Below, one piece after another: positions 56,259 to 64,000 of a DNA stretch of 64,000 nucleotides. The notes beneath the pieces are model-generated. The model ran no database searches, was not told the DNA's origin, and saw only the letters and a list, made by a program, of their open reading frames with translations. This DNA comes from Diphasiastrum complanatum (taxonomy: Eukaryota > Streptophyta > Lycopodiopsida > Lycopodiales > Lycopodiaceae), in contig CM055104.1 in NCBI GenBank assembly GCA_029204225.1, forward strand, positions 23,130,786 through 23,194,785. The letters are read 5' to 3'. The translations under genes and the position numbers were made by a program. Position 1 is the first letter of the stretch; each line of letters begins with the position of its first letter.

Positions 56259-57082
56259 TGTGAGAAATTGGCAAAAATCTAGCTTGGTATTTTTTATGAT
56301 AGAAGTTTGTAAGTGAATCTCACATGTGTGGAGGATGTTCCCACGTGTGGAGAATTGTAAAGTAAATCAAAATGTTTGATATAGGGGTCTCATAGAATTT
56401 CATAGTCAAGCATTTAGGTGTAGGATGTTGATAGGGTCAAATTTGGCATAGATGGCAAATTATCCATTTCCACTTGTAATGCCACTATTGAGCCAAAATA
56501 GAGTAGGAGGCCAAACTTGTGCCAATTAGAGTGTAGACAAGTGTAATGCTTTTGTTTGATGAGGTTTAAGAGGTCCAATAGGATTTAGAGGTGGAACCAT
56601 GTGTGGTCCAATAGGAATTTGAGGTGTGCTTGAATATAGTCCAATAGAATTTAGAGGTGCATGGATCAATGGTCCAATAGGATTAAGATGTGGCAAAGTG
56701 TGATCCAATCATAGTTAAGCATAGTGGTAGCTCATGAATCTATTAGTATTATTGTACTCCTCATTTTGGATCTAATTGATTTTGAGATTGAGTGGAATTT
56801 GAGTGTCATTGAGTTTCTAGCTTTCTCTCTCTACCCGAGAGCTCATGATGGTTTTTCTCTCTCTACCCGAGGAGAGCAGCTTGTTTTTACTTAGAATACT
56901 TTTGAAACACTTCTCACACGTGTGAGTGAGAGTTGGAAGTGATTGAATGCATGTAGTAATGTGTTTTTGCCATAGAATCAAAGATAGATCTTGAATCTCA
57001 ATCTAGTCTTGATCTTGGTGCATCTGCACACCTTAGGAGATCACAAGTACATGTAGTGGACAATCCACACGTGTGAAATTCA
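56259..57082 (+). repeat. 3' LTR with CCAAT array
   Basis: 824 bases from TGTGAGAAATTGGC to GTGTGAAATTCA. It contains a phased CCAAT array (56573-56710), paired CTCTCTCTACCCGAG tracts (about 56830 and 56860), and two CACACGTGTG palindromes (56915-56924, 57066-57075). Confidence 0.78.
56573..56712 (+). promoter_or_regulatory. phased CCAAT-box tandem array in LTR U3
   Basis: TCCAAT occurs at 56574, 56607, 56640, 56673 and 56704: spacing 33, 33, 33 and 31 bases. The units share GTCCAATAGGATTTAGAGGT wording. CCAAT is the NF-Y core. Confidence 0.65.
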
Positions 57083-57796
57083 ATTTGTAGAAAATTGGTT
57101 TTCCCTTGCATTCTTGAACTTGATAAAGACATCATACACTTCATCCTTGCTCTTTAGTAGATAGATCCAACAAAATCTACTAAAATCATCAATGACTGTT
57201 ACATACATCTTACCTCCACTATTGCTAATTATAGTAAATCCATGAATATCTGAATGTACAAGTTGGAAAGGCTTCGTAGATCTAGAAATAGATCTAGTAT
57301 AAGGTAGTCTATGTGACTTAGACAAAGCACAAGACTCATAAGCATGCTTGACATTACTTAAGGAACTTGGAAGACCAATCACAACTTTCTTCCTTGCCAT
57401 TACCTCCAATGACTTGAAGTTGAGGTGTCCCATCCTTTTGTGCCAAACCTCTTGAATAGAAATAACTTGGTTAGCAATAACACAAGCATCTAGTTTGAAC
57501 AGCTTCCCTTGCCTTTTACCTTTTTCAATCAAGACATCCTTCCTTTTGATCAAACAAGCATCTCCATCAAACTCCACCTTGAGGCCTTTACTTAGCATTT
57601 GACTCACACTAAGCAAATTCTTGGTAATAGATGGAATAACCAAGACATCCTCCAAATGAACATTCCTATTTGTAGAGAGAGAAATAGGAATTGTGCCAAT
57701 CTCTTTGATTGCACACTCACCATCATTGGCCGTGTAGATCACCCTCTTGTCATCTCCATATGCCAACAAAAAAGTGAAGTGTGAAGTTTTTAGCAC
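57083..57796 (-). pseudogene. copia protease end and integrase (copy B)
   Basis: Open for 238 codons from 57796: LLAYGDDKRVIYTANDGECA, PSITKNLLSVSQMLSKGLKV, VWHKRMGHLNFKSLEVMARK, YESCALSKSHRLPYTRSISR, VHSDIHGFTIISNSG, MYVTVIDDFSRFCWIYLLKS. The integrase zinc Cys pair is reduced to ESCALSK (first Cys lost). The frame breaks off at the neighbouring LTR, in the middle of the integrase core. Confidence 0.87.
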
Positions 57797-58509
57797 ATGT
57801 GAGCTTCACCACACACCCTACAGGATCTTACTGAGGTGTTGTGATTGCACAAGATTGATCAGAGAACAGTATACTTGAAAAATCTATGACAAGAGCACAA
57901 TGGCATACATCAGATGAAAAAATCTAGCTTCTCACTATGAGAAGTGAATGTCAGAAATAATTCTAAGTGCTCAGTATGGGAAAAACGGCCTGCTCTCAGG
58001 TAGAGAGAGAAAATCAATGATTTAAAACTCAGGTAGAGAGAGAATGAGTCCAAAACACCAAAATCTCATTATTCACATTATGGCAAAACATGCCAAGCTT
58101 TCCCTACATGAGAGAGACTCGAATTCCTACAGTGGAGTTGCATGGAATGTCCACTTAACTGAACTAATTCACCTACTAGAGATCCACATGTGTAACTGCA
58201 TGCATGGATGTTGCATGTACTGCATGTCAACTCATAAAACTGCCTAGACATGTGTAGATCACAGAAACCACTTTGCATGTTGCATGCACTGATTGCAGGT
58301 GGCTTGCATGCATATAGTATGACATTGCATGCTATCTAAACTTCTGTATGTCATCGAAATTGAATCTACCTAGCTCAAATCCGACCTATACTAGAAGGTT
58401 TTGTGCTCAATTCACATACCTTTTATGTACAACATGAAATTTAGTGGAAATAACCATGGACATGGCTCCAAACTCGAGATAGGAAGATAATATTTTAATA
58501 ATCTTCACA
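57780..58509 (-). repeat. L1-type copia LTR (copy B)
   Basis: 730 bases, element sense TGTGAAGATTATTAAA to ACTTCACA, preceded by purine tract AAGGAGGAG. Nearly identical to 44750-45467. Confidence 0.86.
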
Positions 58510-58837
58510 CTCCTCCTTAAAATTTATGTTCCTATCAACATAGACTTCGAAATTAGGCCAAGGTTAGACCTCATCTTGATAAAGACATTCTGGAGTAGTG
58601 GCTTGGTGAGAAGATCTGCAACATAATTTGTAGAATCAATATGCTCCAGTGAGATCTCTCTCCCAATGAATTTTTCTCTTACAAAATGATGAGCTACTTC
58701 AATGTGTTTCTTCCTTGCATGGAAAACTGGGATATTTGCAAGAGCTTGAGCAGAAATATTGTCATTCTTGATAATTGGAAGATCTTCTCTCGCACTTCAT
58801 ATAATGTGCTCAAGATGTCCTAGACTTCCTTCGATGT

Positions 58838-59086
58838 CTAAGCTTCAGACACATGGCCGATTTGCATGTCCGAGATGTTGAGGATGATCAGCGCAAATGC
58901 TGTGCCATCCTTCAACTTCCATCGGGAGATTGCTGTGTCGTCGGCTTCGGGTCTTACCTCTTCATCTGTAACAACATCATACAGCTCCTTAGCCATAAGC
59001 ACAGTTCTTATCTTACATTTCCACAGATGGTAACTGGCTCCATCAAGCTTGTCCATGATAGGACTGGCTTTTCCTTGGGAATGCAA
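58838..59086 (-). pseudogene. copia gag N-terminus scrap (copy B)
   Basis: Reads MDKLDGASYHLWKCKIRTVL, MAKELYDVVTDEEVRPEADD and KDGTAFALIILNISDMQI. This is the usual start of another copia Gag (K-L-DG-NY--WK-KM---L). It is then replaced by RNase H-end sequence, so a rearrangement joined the 5' end of one element to the 3' end of another. Confidence 0.75.
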
Positions 59087-59230
59087 GAAACAGTTATCTT
59101 ATCAGCTAGTAGGATCAGGTTCTGTAGGAAGCTTATCAAGCTATAGAAATAGCTCTGACATAAAACCGCTTAAGAAATCAGATGAATTCTGATATTAAAG
59201 CTCTAAATAATCAGAGAATAATAACTTGTC

Positions 59231-59242
59231 GCTTTGATACCA
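59231..59242 (-). promoter_or_regulatory. primer-binding site(s) of the L5 element (copy B)
   Basis: TGGTATCAAAGC on the minus strand, and a second TGGTATCAGA at 59253-59262 directly next to the LTR end at 59263. The doubling, also present in copy A, looks like a local duplication. Confidence 0.7.
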
Positions 59243-59262
59243 TGCTCGGAAGTCTGATACCA

Positions 59263-59658
59263 TGTTGGGAAAGTGTGAGAAGTTCTCTTGGTGCGTGCAC
59301 TATTGGTAACAATAGGCGAACACAATAATGAAGTTAAGTTTAGAGCTGGGTGCGCGGTGATAGCAAAAGCTCTTAAGAGCAGACAATCAGACAAAGCAAT
59401 CAAAAGGTCAAACAGAGAGCGAAAAGCATTACAAATATTGACAGGACCTGAATGCAGAACTAAATGACATTTTATTCAGATTGATTGTAATGAAATAAAA
59501 GTCAGTGATGCAGGTGAGCATAAGACAATAGTGGGAGAAACCGCGTGCTCACAAAGCAAACTACAAACTGTAAAAGCTATGAGCTTATTATTGACGATCT
59601 ATTTGAAGAAGAAAATCAATGCATGAAAGCATCAACTATGTCTATCTCATCGGATTCA
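59263..59658 (-). repeat. L5 LTR (copy B)
   Basis: Element sense TGAATCCGATGAG to TTCCCAACA, 396 bases. Flanked on the right by ATAAT, as in copy A. Confidence 0.6.
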
Positions 59659-59739
59659 ATAATTGTATGCCTGTCTCACATCTCTCGCTCTCTCCTCCTA
59701 TGTCATAGAAAAATCCCTGAGCATCTCTTTCCTTGACAA

Positions 59740-60500
59740 TCTTTGTAAGCAACTGTCACTGGTATGTCCCATTCTTCTATGTCACATGGTGTTCGCATGC
59801 GTTGTGGGCATGGACAACACTTTTGTACGAAGCACATTGACAAAAATAGAAACACGTACGATTGTGGAGTCATGGCAAATTTTACCCAAGAGAGTCGAGC
59901 AAGCACGACGGACACCAATTTACTCTCTTCTCAACTTGATTATTGTGGGACAATCAATGACATCCTCAAAGTTGGATTTAGGCAATTCAGCTTTTTCATA
60001 TTTGATATCAAATGGTTCAAAGTTATTTGCAATGGTCCCAATGCAACTATCAGGAAAGATGAGAGTGATTATTTTGCCATCGACTCTACCAAGCTTTGGA
60101 CAGATCAAAGTGATACATTTGTTTTTCCTCAACAATGTGAGTAGGTACATTTCTTCTCTGTCTTCAAGGTGTCTATGCTCTTTTGTTATCAATCAATCGA
60201 TTTTCAGTATACTGCAAAAAATGTATATTGTGTATAGTAACAGCCCAAGTAACTGTAACATAGCTATGGATACTAACTATGAGTGAACATTTATGGTTAC
60301 ATCGATCAATTACAGGTGGTCTTTCACCCCGATCATTCAGATCCCAAATGGTGGTATGTGATTCAAGTCGCTCCTTGAATTAAAAGAATATTTGAAGATA
60401 GAGATGGCATGGAGGACATGGCTCTGCCAGCTGATGCACCTCATGAACAAGATCAGGCCAGGACTAGTGTACATAACCCAAATCATGTTTTGGTCCTCCA
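59740..60500 (+). pseudogene. CACTA (En/Spm) transposase C-terminal region
   Basis: The frame at 59764-60144 reads NRNTYDCGVMANFTQESRAS, DYCGTINDILKVGFRQFSFF, FDIKWFKVICNG, DYFAIDSTKLWTDQSDTFVF and PQQCE. It matches the pattern of the C-terminal domain of CACTA TNP2-type transposases (NSGV...YYG.I.DI.EL.Y......F.C.W...G....G...V...K......PFV.A.QV.QVFYV). After about 170 bases with GTGAGTAG near 60139 and TTACAG near 60315, a second piece reads VVFHPDHSDPKWWYVIQVAP, so an intron is likely. The rest of the transposon is not identified. Confidence 0.65.
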
Positions 60501-60619
60501 ATAAAAATGTCTTCTTGATAGGCATGACTTTAAGCCTTCTTGGCATGCTCGGTAATCGTGTATATGTACCTTGATTTACAATGAATAAAGACACTCTTTT
60601 TGTTGTCATCATATGTTCT

Positions 60620-61490
60620 ACCGTTGTAGGTCCAATTTGCTAATTTATGTTGAATAGAGTATTTTTAGCAAGAAGAATACTGGGCTGAAAGGTCACGGTT
60701 CACTAAATCAGCCCTTTAGGCTATTTGTCCAGCTAAACATGATGCAATGTTGACTACCTTATTCTCTGTATTGTTTGTGAACCTGCCTCCAGGAAACAAA
60801 ACACCCTGGCCTTGTTGAGGCATATTGACAAGTCAAACCATGGGTAACTGTAATATAGAACAAGTGTGTCATGGGACAATGAGTTAGGAAGGATGCACAC
60901 CTTAGCGTCTAGATCATGACCGGAGTATCACGATTGGGAAGGTGTGGCCAAAGCTGGTTGGGGGGAGTCACTAAGGGACAGGCCGCATTGTTTTGGCAGG
61001 TGTAAATGGACCTCTATATATGCCTATAATGTGAATATGATTAAGGCCATTTTTGGCTATCAGAATCTTGTTTCCACCTCACTTATGATTGTCTTTTGTG
61101 TCAACATTCAGTGATGCTAACTGTTAGTGCATATCTTATTGTGTGTGTGAGTCTGTACACACAATAATTCTCTGTACTATGTAGCACGTTGATTGAACTC
61201 TGATATGTTTGATATGTCTAACGAATTGGTGATTAGACTTAGACTTTTTTTTTTTTCATTCATCAATGGTTTTGGGCCCACGAATTACCTAAAGACACGT
61301 AAAAGTTGAGATCCACCTTCACACATTGGAAATTGTGTGCAAGATAGCCAGTAGTGGGTAAAAATTGAGAGAGTGAATAGATAAAACACTGAACCATGGC
61401 AATGCGACACTCATTAACCTCCGAATTTGAAGATTGTGGAGCAATTGGATAAGTCGGACTAGAGCACATTGAGCAGGTGAAGGTAGTTTC
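60620..61490. other. region without a supported gene
   Basis: No clear coding signal. A short T-run lies at about 61247-61258. It may hold the non-coding end of the CACTA element or an LTR, but I cannot place termini. Confidence 0.4.
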
Positions 61491-61499
61491 TAGGTAGCT

Positions 61500-61650
61500 A
61501 TAGAACTCTGGAGCTCCAGTTGACAGGACACAATTGGTGTACACCTTGTTGAATAGTTTGCCAAGCAGTTACGACCCCCTCATCATTTCACTTGAAGGGC
61601 AGACAGAGGACCTAGAGCTTGCAGGAGAAAGATTAACTAATCTCAGGATG
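61500..61650 (+). pseudogene. copia gag scrap
   Basis: About 45 codons: GAPVDRTQLVYTLLNSLPSS, YDPLIISLEGQTEDLELAGE. This is the central copia Gag motif (LL-SLP-SYD-LI--LE). It is in opposite orientation to the adjoining C3 element. Confidence 0.7.
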
Positions 61651-61701
61651 AGTTGGCCCTTCATCACAAAATTCCATAAATGTCTCTTTTGACATCTAAA
61701 A

Positions 61702-63483
61702 TTAACTTTTGTCTTCTTGAGAAGATAAGCTGCCATCAACATAGACAGCTAGAATGATTATTTCATTTATGACATGCTTGATATAGACATTTGATTCAGC
61801 AAATAGAGGTTTGAAGCCTAAGGAACGTAGTGCTTTGTCCTTCTTTCTATACCATTGTCTTGCTGCTTGTTTCAGACCATAAATGCTTTTATTCATGTGA
61901 CATCCATATTTGGATATTCTTGGCTTACAAAACCAAGTGGTTGGTCCATGAATAAGTCGTCTTCCAATTCTGTGTGCAAGAATGCAGTTTTCTCATCCAC
62001 AATATGGATTTTCAGATCATGACTCACTGCATACACGAATAACAAGCGAATTGATGTATGTTTCACTACCGGTGAGAAAGTATCAGTGTAGTCAATCCCA
62101 TACTTCTGTAATAATCCTTTAGCAACCAACCTTGCTTTGTATCTAATGTTCTCTCCATCAGGACCTGTTTTGATCTTGTAGATCCACTTGCATTTGACTG
62201 GTTTTCTACCATAAGGTATAGGTGCAAGTGTCCATACATTGTTCTTATACATGGATGACATTTCGTCCTCCATTGCCTGAATCCAGCAATCTTTATCCGG
62301 TCCATCTATAGCTTCCTCGAATGTTTGAGATTCGTCAGAGAAACCACAAAATGCGATGGCTATATTAAAAACATCCTGACCATATCTTTCTGGTGGTTTT
62401 CGTTGTCTGTCAGATCTTCTGATAGGTGGTTTCGAGTTCGATTCTGCAGTTTTGAGTACGACGTTGTTTGTTGAAATTTGAACTGGTGATTCGAGTCTGT
62501 CAGGTACTCGATCTTGACCTCCCTTTGAATATGGTAATTCTCTTTCATCATCTGCTTGTTTTACTTCTGTCATCATTGGTAGCTCATAATACTTTTTGAG
62601 AATTTCATAGCCAACTAGATCACTGTCTGCTATGTATTTCGACTCATTGAATTTAACATCTCTAACAATTTTTATTCTGTTAGTAACACGATAATATGAC
62701 AAATGTAATTCGAATCCTACCAAAAAACCTTGTTTTGTCTTTTCATCGAGTTTCTTTCTCAGTTTATCTGGTATGTGCATATACACTACACATCCGAATG
62801 TCCGTACATGTTCTAGATTTGGCTTCGACTTCCACCATATCTCATGAGGAGTTTTATCCGGTATTTGAGATTTCAGAATACGATTCTGTAGATAATTCGA
62901 TGTAGCCACTACTTCTGTCCACAACTGTTTTGGTGCTTTCGCATGAGCCAGCATACACCTAGCAGCTTCCATAAGTGTATGACTCCTTCGTTCAGCTATT
63001 CCATTGTGTTGAGGTGTGTATGATGCAGTCTTCATATGCATAATACCTCAATCAGTACAGTAAGCTTTGAACTCATTGGAAATGTACTGACCTCCACGAT
63101 CTGTGTGAATCTGCTTCAACTTATTGCTTGTCTGCTGCCCAGTTTGTATACCCAACAAATTTCTCGAAAGCTTCAAATTTTGTACGTATAAAGTATACTA
63201 CAGCGAACTTGTTGAAGTCATCGATAAATGTTATGAAGTACTTTGCATCACCCAACGACAATACTCCAAATGGTCCACAAATATCTGAATGCACAATTTC
63301 AAGTACCTTAGTTGCTTTATAAACATCCTTATTGAAAGGTGTTCTAGTCATCTTGCCTTTAAGACAGGATTCGCAGGTAGTTCGAATATCTCTACTTTTG
63401 ATTTCGACTCCTTCAATTCTTTGACTTTTGTTGGCTTGGTACAAGGCTTCCATGTTCATGTGACATAGCCTCTTGTGCCACAA
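61702..63483 (-). pseudogene. copia C3 integrase and RT
   Basis: 63483-63121: VWHKRLCHMNMEALY-like zinc region with CESCLKGK, then VHSDICGPFGVLSLGDAKYF. A frameshift follows, and from 63041 a 382-codon frame has YTPQHNGIAERRSHTLMEAA (catalytic Glu), VRTFGCVVYMHIPDKLRKKL, PPIRRSDRQRKPPERYG, KCKWIYKIKTGPDGENIRYK, VDEKTAFLHTELEDDLFMDQ. After another break, 61896-61702 has YGLKQAARQWYRKKD and AVYVDGSL: the catalytic YVDD has become YVDG, and the gene ends there. The second integrase Asp region lies in the broken stretch near 63100. Confidence 0.88.
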
Positions 63484-63504
63484 AATATCTGTCGATTCTT
63501 GAGT

Positions 63505-64000
63505 TTGATTCGCTTGTTCGATTCTAGTTCAAATGTTCAAGTGATACAAATTTTCTTCTCTGTTGCCTTTAGCAACTAGGTTATCAAAATCTTCCTCGAA
63601 CAGTTTACAAGAGTTCTTTATAAAGGTTACTGACATGTCTGTATTGACTATCTTAGCTACGGATGGAAGATCGTTGTCAAGAGTAGGGACATAGAGAACT
63701 TCCTCCAGTTTCTTGTCACCCTAATTCGTGTCCAGCCATAGTACACCAGTTCCATCAACCACGTGCTTAGAACCGTCTCCAAGTATAATGAATCTTGAAT
63801 AATGCGTCTTCTTGTACTCAGATAATACGAGGAAACAAAATGTGAGGTTGCTCTCAAATCAAGTACTACTTCTCGAATTGAATTTGTTGAACATCATAGA
63901 TCAGCACTAACATAATCTCCTGAGTTTATTGTCATCTGCTGCTCTAGAGCATTTTGCTTTGTCTTCGACATAGTTTGAATCTGAAGGTTAGCTTCGATTC
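63505..64000 (-). pseudogene. copia C3 protease region at the right edge
   Basis: Homologous to 8412-8910. In minus sense, the protease motif near 63860 reads as a decayed ...ATSHFVSS, followed by a frameshifted DGSKHVVDGTGVLWLD stretch and GDKKLEEVLYVPTL-like codons. Gag continues beyond the window. Confidence 0.7.

Larger units (their letters stand above)
54842..57082 (+). mobile_element. copia element with large internal deletion
   Basis: gag N-terminus, then about 750 bases of unassigned or scrambled pol-derived sequence, then the tail of RNase H, purine tract TTCAGGAGGAG and a 3' LTR. Protease, integrase and RT are missing. The LTR end at 57082 exactly abuts copy B of the duplicated block. 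Confidence 0.78.
57083..59664 (-). repeat. duplicated chimeric retroelement block, copy B
   Basis: The same order as copy A (44076-46531) with only scattered differences by eye, plus about 100 bases of gag that copy A has lost. It contains C2 protease/integrase (57796-57083), L1 LTR (57780-58509), RNase H end (58510-58830), gag N-terminus (59086-58838), primer sites and an L5 LTR (59263-59658). Confidence 0.9.
61700..64000 (-). mobile_element. copia C3 element, protease to RT, running off the right edge
   Basis: Minus order from the right edge: protease (about 63850), integrase (63483-62700), linker, RT, truncated near 61700. The last 500 bases are homologous to 8412-8910. A few stops and frameshifts separate otherwise well preserved domains. 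Confidence 0.9.

Noticed and set aside
59920-60192. A 90-codon minus-strand frame.
   Set aside because: The plus strand matches the CACTA transposase pattern in the same place.
61247-61258. The short T-run as a LINE or SINE poly(A) tail on the minus strand.
   Set aside because: No adjoining retroposon sequence or target duplication could be found.

Overview
This window looks like transposon-dominated nuclear DNA from a land plant with a large genome. The AT-rich background, nested Ty1/copia and Ty3/gypsy retrotransposons, initiator-Met-tRNA-type primer sites (TGGTATCAGAGC), a CACTA (En/Spm) transposase fragment and very long (GA)n/(TA)n/(CA)n microsatellites all point that way. A non-flowering lineage such as a fern is possible, but I cannot fix the taxon from sequence alone. 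I found no rRNA, tRNA or CRISPR, and no confidently intact host gene. Almost everything is decayed mobile DNA, with one striking exception in each direction: one apparently intact element and one histone-like gene.

Layout. 1-4171 (+): copia element C1 entering from the left edge, with a truncated 3' LTR. 4172-5040: unclassified segment carrying a dispersed TGCGAAGGTT motif. 5041-6937 (+): 3' half of a second copia (C2 family) with LTR. 7712-8140: possible reverse-transcriptase scrap. 8412-10601 (-): copia of a third family (C3), gag/protease plus 5' LTR. 10602-12307 (+): chromodomain gypsy remnant. 12383-12895: microsatellites. 13619-19479 (-): structurally complete copia (C2), with 653-bp LTRs that read as identical, a 5-bp target duplication and one uninterrupted 1316-codon gag-pol. 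20385-24268: LTRs and fragments, including an inverted LTR pair, one member of which has expanded into a microsatellite. 24700-25430 (-): gypsy RT. 25817-27136 (+): a promoter-like region with a 104-bp tandem repeat, followed by a divergent histone H3-like reading frame.

27105-29520: unrecognised decayed coding sequence. 29760-32646 (-): copia remnants with LTRs. 32716-35826 (+): a long decayed reading frame of unknown identity. 35890-39049: a chimera of a promoter/LTR-like piece, a copia fragment and a gypsy pol with an internal inversion. 39106-40612: a phased motif array and another unknown coding remnant. 40967-41590: gypsy LTR with primer site. 42749-46531 (-): nested copia pieces. 46896-50719 (+): copia-like element with two LTRs. 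50735-52870 (+): gypsy LTR, primer site and gag. 53345-53588: composite microsatellite. 54842-57082 (+): deleted copia whose LTR carries a phased CCAAT array. 57083-59664: a second copy of the 44076-46531 block. 59740-60500 (+): CACTA transposase exon(s). 61500-61650 (+): copia gag scrap. 61700-64000 (-): C3-family copia continuing past the right edge.

The copia genes work as self-contained retroelements: Gag packages RNA, and protease, integrase, RT and RNase H mature, copy and insert it. The only plausible autonomous unit here is 13619-19479. The histone H3-like locus at 26393 and the 32.7-35.8 kb reading frame are the two places where something undescribed may lie. Element family names (C1-C3, LTR types L1-L5) are working labels for this window only.
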